Below, in pieces: positions 25,944 to 34,320 of a stretch of 64,000 nt of DNA. The notes beneath the pieces are model-generated. The model worked only from the letters and a program-made list of their open reading frames with translations, made no database searches and was not told where the DNA came from. The stretch's first letter is position 1. Every line of letters starts with the position of its first letter. Origin of the DNA: Nocardia brasiliensis NBRC 14402 (GTDB lineage: Bacteria; Actinomycetota; Actinomycetes; Mycobacteriales; Mycobacteriaceae); the NCBI RefSeq assembly GCF_000308475.2, contig NZ_BAFT02000079.1, forward strand, positions 116,150 to 180,149, in the 5' to 3' direction. The translations under genes and the position numbers were made by a program.

Positions 25944-25972
25944 GCAGTTGTTGCGCTATATGCAACAACTGC
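25944..25972 (+). promoter_or_regulatory. Operator C, extended GTTGC-N7-GCAAC palindrome
   Basis: The best copy of the motif: perfect 11-bp arms GCAGTTGTTGC and GCAACAACTGC around a 7-nt centre, between the promoter and the glycine riboswitch. It places glyA-sdaA under the same proposed IclR control as the demethylation genes. Confidence 0.7.
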
Positions 25973-25989
25973 ATAATCGCCTCACACGC

Positions 25990-26160
25990 GGCGGGAGATC
26001 TCCATCTTCGTGACGGAGAGCCGAAGGAGCAACACCTCCCGGGAATCTCTCAGGCCCAGTACCGCCGCGCCTCGGGCAACTCTGAAAAGTAGTGTCCGCA
26101 CCGACACTCGCCGACGGGGCAAGCGCGGTCCGCGTGAATCTCTCAGGCCATAGGACAGAG
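25990..26160 (+). ncRNA. Tandem glycine riboswitch upstream of glyA
   Basis: Two consecutive aptamers are recognisable. In the first (about 25990-26092) the core GAGCCGAAGGAGCAA is followed by AATCTCTCAGGCC and then GGCAACTCTGAAAAG. In the second (about 26093-26160) TCGCCGACGGGGCAAGC is followed by GAATCTCTCAGGCCATAGGA; TGTCC at its 5' side pairs with GGACA at 26153-26157 as P1. These conserved blocks (CCGAxGGxGCAA, CTCTCAGGC) define the glycine riboswitch. The remaining 50 nt before the glyA ATG would be the expression platform; the switching hairpin was not resolved. Glycine is expected to turn on genes that consume it. Confidence 0.9.
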
Positions 26161-26210
26161 CGGGAGGAGCCACACCCACGCGCGCGACCCGCGTCGACGA
26201 AAGGCTCCCT

Positions 26211-27533
26211 ATGGCAGACCCGGCTCTCCGCACCGACCTCGACGTGCCGCTGCACGAATTCGATCCGCTCGTCGCCGAATTGGTCGGCCGCGAACTCGGC
26301 AGGCAGCAGCACGGCCTGGAAATGATCGCCTCGGAGAACTACGCACCCCTGGCCGTCATGCAGGCGCAGGGCACGGTGCTGACCAACAAGTACGCCGAGG
26401 GTTATCCGGGCCGCCGCTACTACGGCGGATGCGAGCACGTCGACGAGCTGGAGTCGCTCGCGCTCACCCGGCTGCGCGCGCTGTTCGGCGCGGAATACGC
26501 CAACGTGCAACCACATTCGGGGGCGCAGGCGAATGCGGCGGTGATGCACGCGTTGCTGCGTCCCGGCGATCGCATCCTCGGGCTGGCGCTGGACCACGGT
26601 GGTCACCTCACCCACGGCATGAAGATCAACTTCTCCGGGCGGCTGTACGACGTTGCGGCGTACCATGTTCGGGCCGAAGACCAGCTGATCGACATGGCGG
26701 AGGTGGCGCGGCTCGCGCGCGAGCATCGGCCGAAGCTGATCGTGGCGGGCTGGTCGGCCTATCCCCGGCACCTCGACTTCGCCGAGTTCCGGCGCATCGC
26801 CGACGAGGTCGGCGCGTACCTGATGGTCGACATGGCGCATTTCGCCGGCTTGGTCGCGGCCGGATTGCATCCCTCGCCCGTGCCACACGCGCACGTGGTC
26901 ACCTCGACCACGCACAAGACCCTGGGCGGCCCGCGCGGCGGATTCATCCTCGCCACCGCCGAATTGGGCAAGAAGCTCGATTCCGCGGTGTTCCCCGGCC
27001 AGCAGGGCGGGCCGCTCGAGCATGTGATCGCGGCGAAGGCGGTCGCGTTCAAGATGGCGGCCGAGCCGGCCTTCCGCGACCGCCAGGAACGCACCCTGAC
27101 GGGTGCGCGGCTGCTCGCGGACCGGCTGCTCGCCGAGGACTGCCGCGCCGCCGGTATCGGACTGGTCAGCGGTGGCACCGACGTACACCTGGTGCTGGTG
27201 GATCTGCGCGCCGCCGAGCTGGATGGCAAACAGGCCGAGGATCTGCTGCACAGCGTGGGAATCACGGTGAATCGCAACGCCGTTCCGTTCGACCCGCGCC
27301 CGCCGATAGTCAGCTCCGGCCTCCGGATCGGCACGCCTGCGCTGGCCGCGCGCGGTTTCGACCGCGCGGCCTTCGTCGAGGTCGCCGATATCATCGCGAC
27401 GGCCCTGCGGGTGGGGCGGCCCTGGCGCGAATTCAGCGTGCGGGTGGAGGTCTTGACGCAGAAATTCCCGCTCTATGCCGGGATGCGCCAGCACCTCCCG
27501 TCGGCCACCGACGCCGCGCGGGAGCTCGCGTGA
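26211..27533 (+). CDS. glyA: Serine hydroxymethyltransferase
   Basis: 440 residues, fold-type I PLP enzyme. The PLP lysine is in VTSTTHKTLGGPRGG; other family blocks are MIASENYAP, TNKYAEGYPGRRYYGG and VVDMAHFAGL-like VDMAHFAGLVAAGLHP. It converts glycine and 5,10-methylene-THF to serine. In this setting it uses both products of the upstream pathway: glycine from sarcosine oxidase and the one-carbon unit from dimethylglycine oxidase. It is controlled by the glycine riboswitch. Its stop overlaps the sdaA start (GTGA). A second, housekeeping glyA probably exists elsewhere. Confidence 0.95.
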   Translation: MADPALRTDLDVPLHEFDPLVAELVGRELGRQQHGLEMIASENYAPLAVMQAQGTVLTNKYAEGYPGRRYYGGCEHVDELESLALTRLRALFGAEYANVQPHSGAQANAAVMHALLRPGDRILGLALDHGGHLTHGMKINFSGRLYDVAAYHVRAEDQLIDMAEVARLAREHRPKLIVAGWSAYPRHLDFAEFRRIADEVGAYLMVDMAHFAGLVAAGLHPSPVPHAHVVTSTTHKTLGGPRGGFILATAELGKKLDSAVFPGQQGGPLEHVIAAKAVAFKMAAEPAFRDRQERTLTGARLLADRLLAEDCRAAGIGLVSGGTDVHLVLVDLRAAELDGKQAEDLLHSVGITVNRNAVPFDPRPPIVSSGLRIGTPALAARGFDRAAFVEVADIIATALRVGRPWREFSVRVEVLTQKFPLYAGMRQHLPSATDAARELA

Positions 27534-28897
27534 CCATCAGCGTCTTCGACCTGTTCAAGGTCGGCATCGGTCCGTCGAGTTCGCACACCGTCGGGCCGAT
27601 GCGCGCCGCGGGTGCGTTCGTCGATCGGTTGAAAGGCACCGGCGTGCTGCACGATACGGCCGCGCTGCGGGTGCTGCTGTACGGCTCGCTCGGCGCGACC
27701 GGACGGGGCCACGGCAGCGTGGAGGCGATCGTGGCCGGACTGGCCGGGGCCCGTCCGGAGTCCGTCGATCCGGACACGATGCGCGATATCGTGGCCGAGG
27801 CGCGCGCCGACGCGCGGATTTATCTCGGTGGGGCGCAACCGATCTCGTTCGCGATGGACGAGGACATCGAGCTGCTGGCGCGTACCAGGCTGCCGTTCCA
27901 CACCAACGGCATGCTGTTCGCCGCCCGTGATGCGGTGGGACGGGTACTGCTCGAATGCCGGTACTACTCGATCGGCGGCGGCTTCGTCCTGGACGAGGAC
28001 GAGATCGACGGCCGTGCGGCCGAAACGCCGGTGGAGGTGCCCTACCCGTTCGGGTCGGCGGACGAATTGCTCTCGCTCACCGCGGCCACCGGCCGATCCA
28101 TCAGCGAACTCGTCCTGGCCAACGAAATGACCAGGCGCAGCGGCGATCAGGTGCGCGCGGATCTGCTCGCCATCTGGGCGGTCATGCAGGGGTGCGTCGA
28201 GCGCGGCATGTCGAGCACCGGGGTGCTGCCGGGCACGCTGCGGGTGCGCCGCCGCGCCGCGACCCTGTTCGACCGGCTGCGCGCCGAAGCCGAGGACAAC
28301 GATCCGCTGCGCGCGATGGAATGGGTCACGCTGTACGCGATGGCCGTCAACGAGGAGAACGCCGCGGGCGGGCGGGTCGTCACCGCGCCGACGAACGGCG
28401 CCGCGGGGATCATTCCGGCTGTGCTGCACTACATTCAGCAGTTCGTCACCGATGCCGAGGACAGGGTGGTCGAGTTCTTGCTCACCGCGGGCGCGATCGG
28501 CCAGCTGATGAAGGAGAACGCGTCGATCTCCGGCGCCGAGGTGGGGTGCCAGGGCGAGGTCGGTTCCGCGTGCGCGATGGCCGCCGCCGGACTCGCCGCC
28601 GTGCTCGGCGGCACCCCGGCACAGATCGAGAACGCCGCCGAGATCGGCATGGAACACAACCTCGGCTTGACCTGCGATCCCATCGGTGGCCTCGTGCAGA
28701 TCCCGTGCATCGAACGCAACGGCATCGCGGCCGTGAAAGCGATCACCGCGGCGCGCATGGCGATTCGCGGCGACGGGCACCACCACGTCTCGCTCGATCA
28801 GGTCATCCAGACCATGCGCGCCACCGGGGCGGACATGCTCGACAAATACAAGGAGACCTCGCAGGGCGGCTTGGCTGTCGCCGTCGTCGAGTGCTGA
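27530..28897 (+). CDS. sdaA: L-serine dehydratase, [4Fe-4S] single-chain type
   Basis: 455 residues with the beta domain first (SVFDLFKVGIGPSSSHTVGP) and the alpha domain after. The iron-sulphur cysteines are in AEVGCQGEVGSACAM and LTCDPIGGLVQIPCIE. It converts serine to pyruvate and ammonia, completing conversion of glycine carbon to central metabolism. GTG 27530 overlaps the glyA stop, giving translational coupling and shared riboswitch control. The oxygen- and NO-sensitive cluster is notable because a nitric-oxide-detoxifying flavohaemoglobin is encoded convergently 10 bp away. Confidence 0.95.
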   Translation: MTISVFDLFKVGIGPSSSHTVGPMRAAGAFVDRLKGTGVLHDTAALRVLLYGSLGATGRGHGSVEAIVAGLAGARPESVDPDTMRDIVAEARADARIYLGGAQPISFAMDEDIELLARTRLPFHTNGMLFAARDAVGRVLLECRYYSIGGGFVLDEDEIDGRAAETPVEVPYPFGSADELLSLTAATGRSISELVLANEMTRRSGDQVRADLLAIWAVMQGCVERGMSSTGVLPGTLRVRRRAATLFDRLRAEAEDNDPLRAMEWVTLYAMAVNEENAAGGRVVTAPTNGAAGIIPAVLHYIQQFVTDAEDRVVEFLLTAGAIGQLMKENASISGAEVGCQGEVGSACAMAAAGLAAVLGGTPAQIENAAEIGMEHNLGLTCDPIGGLVQIPCIERNGIAAVKAITAARMAIRGDGHHHVSLDQVIQTMRATGADMLDKYKETSQGGLAVAVVEC

Positions 28898-28907
28898 GCG
28901 GCGCGCG

Positions 28908-30134
28908 CTATTCGCCGAGCAGCCAGTCATTGGGTGCGAAGGATTCGAAATGCACTCGGCCGGAGGGTATCCGGGCGGCCAGTAACTGCGCGCGCACGGA
29001 CCGCAGGAAGGCGTGGCCGCCGCACAGGTAGTAGTCCGCGTCGTCCGGCAATGCGATGTCGGTGAGGTCGACGCGACCGTGTCCCTCGTCCTGATACCAG
29101 GTGTGCAGGCGGACGTTTCGAAGTCCGTCGCACAGCGCACGGACGCGCTCGCGGAGTGGATGGTCGGCGGCGGAACGGTCGGCGTGCAGCACGATGGTGG
29201 GCCGGTCCGGTGTGTTGGCGGCCAAATAGGCCACGATGCCCGCCATGGGCGTGATGCCGACTCCGGCCGAGATCAGCACCACGGGGGTGTCGGCGGCGGT
29301 GTCGAGGGTGAGATCGCCGAAGGGCAAGGTGATCTCGAGGCGATCGCCGACGCCGATGGTGTCGTGCAGCCAGGACGAGACCTCACCCGCGGGGGCGTCC
29401 GGCTCGGCTGCGACCATGCGAACCGTGAAGGCGTAGCGGCCGGTGCCGGGCGCCTCGACCAGACTGTACTGACGGAGCTGGCGCGCACCGTCTGGCAGGT
29501 CCGCGCCGACCGAAATATAGCTGCCCGGAAGGAAAACCGGCAGCGCACGCCCGCGGTCGGCCGATTCGACGACGAAAGTCACCACGCCGGACGGATCCTC
29601 GATGCGATCGACCACGACGGTGCGGCGGAAGACGTCGCCCGGCGCGACCCCGGCCACGTCGTAGAGCCCCGCTTCCAAGTCGATGAGGGCGGTGGCCATC
29701 AGCCAGTAGACGCGGTCCCAGGCCGCCGCGACCGCCTCGGTCACCACCTCCGGGCCGAGCACCTCGACGATGGCGGCGAACAGGTGCCGGTGCACGACGT
29801 CGTACTGAGCCGCGGTGACGCCGAGCGAGGCGTGCCGGTGCCCGATGCGCGAGAGCAGGTCGACCGGGTGCGGCAGCTCCGGGTCGACCAGATGCCGGGC
29901 GAAGGTGACGATGGACGAGGCCAGCGCGCGCTGCTGGGTGCCCTGCGCCTGGTTACCGCGATTGAACAGATCGCGGCCGAGCTCCGGGTGTGCGGCGAAC
30001 ATCTTGCGATAGAACAGCGGCGTGATCGCGTCGATCCGGGTGCCGATCAGCGGCAGCGTAGCGCGGATCACCGCCTGGTGAGCGGGTTCCAGTTCCGGGG
30101 CGATATCGCTGGGCGAACCGGTCGCGGTGGGCAT
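28908..30134 (-). CDS. hmp: Flavohaemoglobin, nitric oxide dioxygenase
   Basis: 408 residues. The globin domain (about 15-150) includes GHRHASLGVTAAQYDVVHRH with the proximal His. A ferredoxin-reductase-type FAD domain follows (about 160-270, RQYSLVEAPG), then an NAD domain (about 275-405, VLISAGVGITPM). It oxidises NO to nitrate with O2 and NADH. ATG 30134 is preceded by AGGAGA. It is downstream of the NsrR gene with a 9-bp gap and forms a two-gene operon. Confidence 0.95.
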   Translation of the reverse strand: MPTATGSPSDIAPELEPAHQAVIRATLPLIGTRIDAITPLFYRKMFAAHPELGRDLFNRGNQAQGTQQRALASSIVTFARHLVDPELPHPVDLLSRIGHRHASLGVTAAQYDVVHRHLFAAIVEVLGPEVVTEAVAAAWDRVYWLMATALIDLEAGLYDVAGVAPGDVFRRTVVVDRIEDPSGVVTFVVESADRGRALPVFLPGSYISVGADLPDGARQLRQYSLVEAPGTGRYAFTVRMVAAEPDAPAGEVSSWLHDTIGVGDRLEITLPFGDLTLDTAADTPVVLISAGVGITPMAGIVAYLAANTPDRPTIVLHADRSAADHPLRERVRALCDGLRNVRLHTWYQDEGHGRVDLTDIALPDDADYYLCGGHAFLRSVRAQLLAARIPSGRVHFESFAPNDWLLGE

Positions 30135-30143
30135 GGCTTCTCC

Positions 30144-30599
30144 TCAATTCTCTTGCCCGGGCAGGGCAATGGCGGGCAGGTGCAGCAACTCGACGATGCG
30201 GGGGCTCACCAGATCGGCGAGGTGGTAGTTGTCCAGCTCGCGATAGAACGCTTCTTTCGCGTCCTGGAGAACTCGTCGCAAACGACAATTGGCCGCCAAT
30301 GGGCACGGAGGTTCGCCGAGGCATTTCACCACTTCGGCATCGCCTTCGAGGGCGCGGATGATCTGCCCGACGGTGGCGGCCCGGCCGGCCTCGGTGAGGA
30401 AAATTCCGCCGCCGCGCCCGCGATAGGAGGCGACGAAGCCGAGTCCGGCGAGTCGCGATACCGCTTTCGCTACCTGGTGCTCCGAGGAATCAACCTGTCG
30501 GGCAACGAGTTTGGCGGTAACGCGATGGTCGGCCGAGCCGCTGACCGCCAGCCGCATCATGGTCCGCAGGGCGAGATCGGTGGACCGGGCGAGCTGCAT
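30144..30599 (-). CDS. nsrR: NsrR, Rrf2-family NO-sensing repressor
   Basis: 151 residues. The winged helix at the N-terminus (MQLARSTDLALRTMMRLA) and a cluster segment with Cys93, Cys99 and Cys105 (VVKCLGEPPCPLAANC) match NsrR. Asp8 is also present; the same Asp8 and Cys93/99/105 set holds the [4Fe-4S] cluster in Streptomyces coelicolor NsrR. Loss of the cluster on reaction with NO should relieve repression of hmp and of nsrR itself. No operator matching a known NsrR box could be pointed out with certainty upstream. Confidence 0.92.
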   Translation of the reverse strand: MQLARSTDLALRTMMRLAVSGSADHRVTAKLVARQVDSSEHQVAKAVSRLAGLGFVASYRGRGGGIFLTEAGRAATVGQIIRALEGDAEVVKCLGEPPCPLAANCRLRRVLQDAKEAFYRELDNYHLADLVSPRIVELLHLPAIALPGQEN

Positions 30600-30710
30600 G
30601 ACTTCACGGTACGTAATCGCGCGGGGAAAAAGCGCGTGCGGCGGGTGTGCTGTTTAATACGCGGCTGCGCGCCGATTATGTAAGCCAGGCCACAATCGGG
30701 GAGTGAACCC

Positions 30711-30748
30711 GGTGCTCCGCGCAGCAATTCCAGCTATTGCGGAGCACC
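30711..30748 (-). terminator. Terminator after the antigen-85-like esterase
   Basis: A perfect 10-bp stem (30711-30720 with 30739-30748), extendable with a one-base bulge, around an 18-nt loop. It lies 14 nt past the stop of the leftward esterase gene, between it and nsrR. Confidence 0.6.
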
Positions 30749-30761
30749 CGGGCAAGGTAGG

Positions 30762-31814
30762 TCAGCCGATCCCGATCGACTGTGCCAGGAAAGGCCATGA
30801 CGTGCGCAGATCGTCTTCCCAATAGCCCCACGAATGGGTGCCCACCGGGCGGTCGTCGAAGGTCACCGGAATGTTCAACTCGCGCAAGCGGTTCGTCAGA
30901 TTCACCGTGCAGTAGTGGATCGCCGCCTCGATCGGTCCGCCGAACGCGATCTGCACCGGCAACGGAATTCGGCCTTCTTGCACCCGGCGATCGCCAGGGG
31001 TGTCGTGCGGAGCCGCGGCGATACCGCTACCCGAGCTCAGGTAAACCGCTGTGCCACGCAAACGTTCGGCGTTGACGAGCGGGTCGTTGGCGCGCCACAG
31101 TGGTCCGTTGCGCGGACCCCACATGTTCTCGACGCTTTGACCGCCACCCCAGTTCTCCACCGTGAGCCGGACGAATTCCTGGCCGATCGGGTCCGAGGTC
31201 TGCGCGCACCCGCTGTAGGAAGCCACGCTGTTCCAGAAGCCGGGTTTGGCGATCGCCAGGTTCAGCACCGAGGTCCCGCTCATCGAAACACCGGCGAGGG
31301 TGCGAGTTCCGTTGGCGCCCAGGAACTCTTCGATCACCGGCGGCAATTCCTCGTTCAGGAACGTCTGCCATTTGTTGTCACCGAGCACCGCGTCCGCGCG
31401 GACCCAGTCGGTGTAATAGGAATTCGCGCCACCGAAGGGCGTGACGACATTGACGTCTTTACCGCGCAGAAAACTCACCGCGTCGGTCTGCACATCCCAG
31501 CCGCTCTCGTTCGGGCCGCCGCCGGAACCGTTGAGCAGATACATCGTGGGCCGCGGGGTCGCCCGGTCGACGGCCCGGATGACCTGGATCGGGATCGGGC
31601 GGTCCATCGCGGGCGAATACACCATGACGGTCTGCTGCCGATCGTTGACATCCGTTACCGACACGATGCCCGCCGGTGCGGCGGTCGCGGTGCCGACCGC
31701 GCCGGTCAGACCGGCCGTGGTCAGGGTGGTGGCCAGTGCCCAGCGCAGGGCGCTTCGTCGTATCCATCGCCGTGATCTCAAATCGTGGATGCTCTCGTAG
31801 CTGCCGCCGTGCAC
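30762..31814 (-). CDS. Secreted antigen-85-like esterase / putative mycolyltransferase
   Basis: 350 residues with an N-terminal export signal (RRWIRRSALRWALATTLTTA ending near TATAAPA) and an alpha/beta-hydrolase domain. The nucleophile Ser is in GVSMSGTS and the catalytic His in GTHSWGYW, the same arrangement as the antigen 85 mycolyltransferases that attach mycolic acids to trehalose and arabinogalactan. YLLNGSGGG begins the core. Start GTG 31814. A clear paralogue lies at 61657-62667. Whether it is a true mycolyltransferase or another acyl esterase cannot be decided by eye. Confidence 0.85.
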   Translation of the reverse strand: MHGGSYESIHDLRSRRWIRRSALRWALATTLTTAGLTGAVGTATAAPAGIVSVTDVNDRQQTVMVYSPAMDRPIPIQVIRAVDRATPRPTMYLLNGSGGGPNESGWDVQTDAVSFLRGKDVNVVTPFGGANSYYTDWVRADAVLGDNKWQTFLNEELPPVIEEFLGANGTRTLAGVSMSGTSVLNLAIAKPGFWNSVASYSGCAQTSDPIGQEFVRLTVENWGGGQSVENMWGPRNGPLWRANDPLVNAERLRGTAVYLSSGSGIAAAPHDTPGDRRVQEGRIPLPVQIAFGGPIEAAIHYCTVNLTNRLRELNIPVTFDDRPVGTHSWGYWEDDLRTSWPFLAQSIGIG

Positions 31815-31869
31815 AGCGGCATTACCAGGGATTCGCGCCGCTCGGGCCGCCGGTTTGGTCGGCGGCGAG

Positions 31870-32694
31870 TCAGTCCTTGAAATACGCGAGCTGGTGGCTC
31901 GTGGCCAGCAGCGCCCCGCCGGGTGTCCACAGTTCCGCGGCGTGATCGAAGAAGCCGTTGCCGAAGCGGCGGCCGCGCGCGGTGGCGAGGATCGGCTGGT
32001 CGGCCTGCGTGGCGAGCAGTTCGTCGTCGGCGTGGAAGTACACCGTCAGCGAGACCGTGCCTGCCGGGACGAACCGGCCGATGCGCAGCATCACCCGCGG
32101 AAAGAACACGTCGGTCAGTGCGGTCAGCGCCGGATAGTCCAGCGGCCGCGGCGGATGATCGCGCACCCACAGGGTGGACGTCGAGGACGGCAGGGCGTCG
32201 CCCTCCGCCGCGACGAGACCGCCCGTGACGAAACGCATGTCGTAGTTCTTCACCCAGGCCAGGAAGTCCGGCACCGGTCCCGGCGGCACCGTGGCCGCGG
32301 GCGGTGCCTGCGGTGCGACGGCCTCGGTGTGCTGCCAGGTCTGCCGCCGGATACCGAAGAGTGCGGTGGCTGTGGTGGCGACGACGCCGTCCTGGGTGAT
32401 CGTCAGCGTCCAGTGCTGGGTGGTCCGGTTCGTGCGGGCCGGTATCGCGCTGACCTCGAACGGGCCCTCGGCGATCGGCCCCGCGTAGTTCACGGTGAGC
32501 GACAACGGCGCGCCGAGACACTCCGGATGCCGCTGCACCGCCCGGATCAACGTGGCGGCGGTGATTCCCCCGAACGGCCCGACCATATTCGCGTACTCCG
32601 GCGTGGTCCGCCCGGTGAACGTCGCCTCATCGATGGGCGTGAGCTCGACGGCGGCGTCGAAGGGATGCTGGGTGACAACGCGAGTTTGACTCAT
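31870..32694 (-). CDS. Acyl-CoA thioesterase family protein (double hotdog)
   Basis: 274 residues, start ATG 32694. FTGRTTPEYANMVGPFGGIT and the later repeat around ALTDVFFPRVMLRIGRFVPA correspond to two hotdog-fold halves of TesB-like thioesterases; the motif GPFGG at the first helix is typical. Likely function is hydrolysis of medium or long acyl-CoA. No pathway genes are adjacent. It is 55 bp upstream of the esterase on the same strand, so co-transcription is possible. Confidence 0.8.
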   Translation of the reverse strand: MSQTRVVTQHPFDAAVELTPIDEATFTGRTTPEYANMVGPFGGITAATLIRAVQRHPECLGAPLSLTVNYAGPIAEGPFEVSAIPARTNRTTQHWTLTITQDGVVATTATALFGIRRQTWQHTEAVAPQAPPAATVPPGPVPDFLAWVKNYDMRFVTGGLVAAEGDALPSSTSTLWVRDHPPRPLDYPALTALTDVFFPRVMLRIGRFVPAGTVSLTVYFHADDELLATQADQPILATARGRRFGNGFFDHAAELWTPGGALLATSHQLAYFKD

Positions 32695-32751
32695 AGTGGC
32701 CCCAGCGTATCTATTCATCGACGGTGCGGGGACTCTGCGCGTGCCTGCTGA

Positions 32752-33630
32752 TCATCGTGGGGCGTTGAGCAACGGCGCGAGGAGTCGTTCCGGGGGGACG
32801 CCGGCGGGCAGGTCGGAGACTTGGCCGTCGCCGACCTCGACGACACGCCAGACGCCGTCTGTTCGCATGGCGAGGTCGGTGGTGACGAAACGGGCGGGCA
32901 GTTGCTCGACGTGCGGGGCGATGTGGGCGAGCGCGGGTTCCGGGTGCTCGTCGGGGGTGTCGGGGTGTGCGCCGACCAGCAGTGGTTTGCCGTCCAGCCA
33001 CCACACCCGGGCCTCCGGCGCTCGGTGTGTGCTGGAGCCGAAGGATTCGAATGCGCGCAGGACTATGCCGCCGGCGAGGTACTTTTCTTGTTCGGCGACG
33101 AAGGCGGCGACGACTCGCTGCACGCGGGGGATATCGGTGAGATCCGGGATGTAGCAGGCTTTTTCCCACCGGTGTTTGGCGGATTTCACGTAGTCCTTCA
33201 CAATTCCCGGCCCGTTGCCGAGCGGGGCCGCCAACTCGGCGAGCGCGGCAGCGTCGGGGACGCGGCCCCACGGGCCCGGCAGCCATCGGCTCGCGGGCGT
33301 CACGGCGGCGAATGTTGGGTACCAGCCGGGTAATTCGTGTGCCGTCCGATAGGTCGCGGCGTCGACGATCAGCGGCGTGCCGCGAGCGGCGAGTGCCTCG
33401 GCCAAAACCGCGTAGGCGAGCGCGGGAATCATCCAGCCGCGATACCAAGCGGGGCCGCTATCGCGCGGGACCTTGCGCACCGCCGCCGCGGTGTCCCCGC
33501 TCAGCAGCGCGTCCAGATCGAGCAGGCCGACCGTCGCGCCGAGTTCGCGTGCGGCCAGCGTTTCTGCCGCGAAGTGCGGATCCGTGCGGCGCGGAGCGAG
33601 GGGATCGGCGCAGGACAACAGGCTGAGCAT
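32752..33630 (-). CDS. ATP-grasp-fold protein of unknown substrate
   Basis: 292 residues. GPGIVKDYVKSAKHRWEKAC near the middle carries the lysines expected of an ATP-grasp phosphate-binding region. FVTTDLAMRTDGVWRVVEVG near the C-terminus is the metal-binding strand with D and E. The family resembles ATP-grasp proteins annotated DUF4343. Such enzymes ligate a carboxylate to an amine with ATP, often in peptide modification; here no peptide substrate gene is obvious. It stands alone, with ATG 33630. Confidence 0.68.
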   Translation of the reverse strand: MLSLLSCADPLAPRRTDPHFAAETLAARELGATVGLLDLDALLSGDTAAAVRKVPRDSGPAWYRGWMIPALAYAVLAEALAARGTPLIVDAATYRTAHELPGWYPTFAAVTPASRWLPGPWGRVPDAAALAELAAPLGNGPGIVKDYVKSAKHRWEKACYIPDLTDIPRVQRVVAAFVAEQEKYLAGGIVLRAFESFGSSTHRAPEARVWWLDGKPLLVGAHPDTPDEHPEPALAHIAPHVEQLPARFVTTDLAMRTDGVWRVVEVGDGQVSDLPAGVPPERLLAPLLNAPR

Positions 33631-33684
33631 GTTGCCATCATCCTGCGCATACCGGAACCGGCAAACCGCTTTTCGATTCCGAGG

Positions 33685-34119
33685 CTAGCCGGAGCAGGCA
33701 GCGGTGATCGCCGCGGTGTCCCAGTAGAAGGGGTTGACTTCGGTGATTCGACCGTCGTCTACGGTAATCGTTTGCAGTATGGGAAATTCCAACTCTCGAC
33801 CCGTCCTGCGGGACCTGGCGTGCACGTGGGTCCGGACGACGAGCGGGTTCGACTCGGACAGGAACACTTGGCTTTTCAGCTCGAAGCGGTCCCAGGTCGC
33901 ACTCATGGCGCGGAAGAATTGGTCGAGCCCCGCGTGTCCGCGCCAGATTCCGCCGTACGGGAGCGAATCCGCCTGCCGGAGCACGACATCCGCCGCGAAG
34001 AACGGTTCGAGCGTGCTGAACGACGCCGTGCCGGGACCGCCGGCGGCGAAGTACTCGGCCTCGGCCGCGTACATGCGCTCTAGTACGAGTCGGGGTGCGG
34101 AGGTGAACGATGTGGTCAT
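33685..34119 (-). CDS. SnoaL-like / NTF2-fold protein
   Basis: 144 residues from ATG 34119. The pattern LEPFFAADVVLRQADSLPYG, GIWRGHAGLDQFFRAM and a final DGRITEVNPFYWD is typical of small NTF2-like proteins of the SnoaL class. Functions in this fold vary (isomerase, dehydratase, carrier) and cannot be assigned. It is divergent from an alpha/beta hydrolase across about 200 bp. Confidence 0.72.
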   Translation of the reverse strand: MTTSFTSAPRLVLERMYAAEAEYFAAGGPGTASFSTLEPFFAADVVLRQADSLPYGGIWRGHAGLDQFFRAMSATWDRFELKSQVFLSESNPLVVRTHVHARSRRTGRELEFPILQTITVDDGRITEVNPFYWDTAAITAACSG

Positions 34120-34320
34120 GGACTCACTATCGATCCGACACCCGCGGACTGCTGGCGGCAATCGGACGACGCCATGCTCTTGATCATTACCTAGGGCGGA
34201 AACTGTCCTAGGTGGGTTCTACGGTGGACTTCATACCGATGGTCACCAGCATTCGGTCCGCCGCACCGGCGTGCGGACTGTGGGACTGCCGGTCCACTCA
34301 TTGAGAAAGGATCGACGATC

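Noticed and set aside
26429..27529. Upstream extension of the serine dehydratase frame
   Set aside because: It overlaps glyA in another frame with Arg/Ala-rich shadow sequence; SdaA homology begins exactly at GTG 27530.
30600..30660. NsrR operator upstream of nsrR
   Set aside because: A rough palindrome (TTACG..CGTGAA) occurs near 30602-30615 but does not match the described Streptomyces NsrR boxes well enough to annotate.
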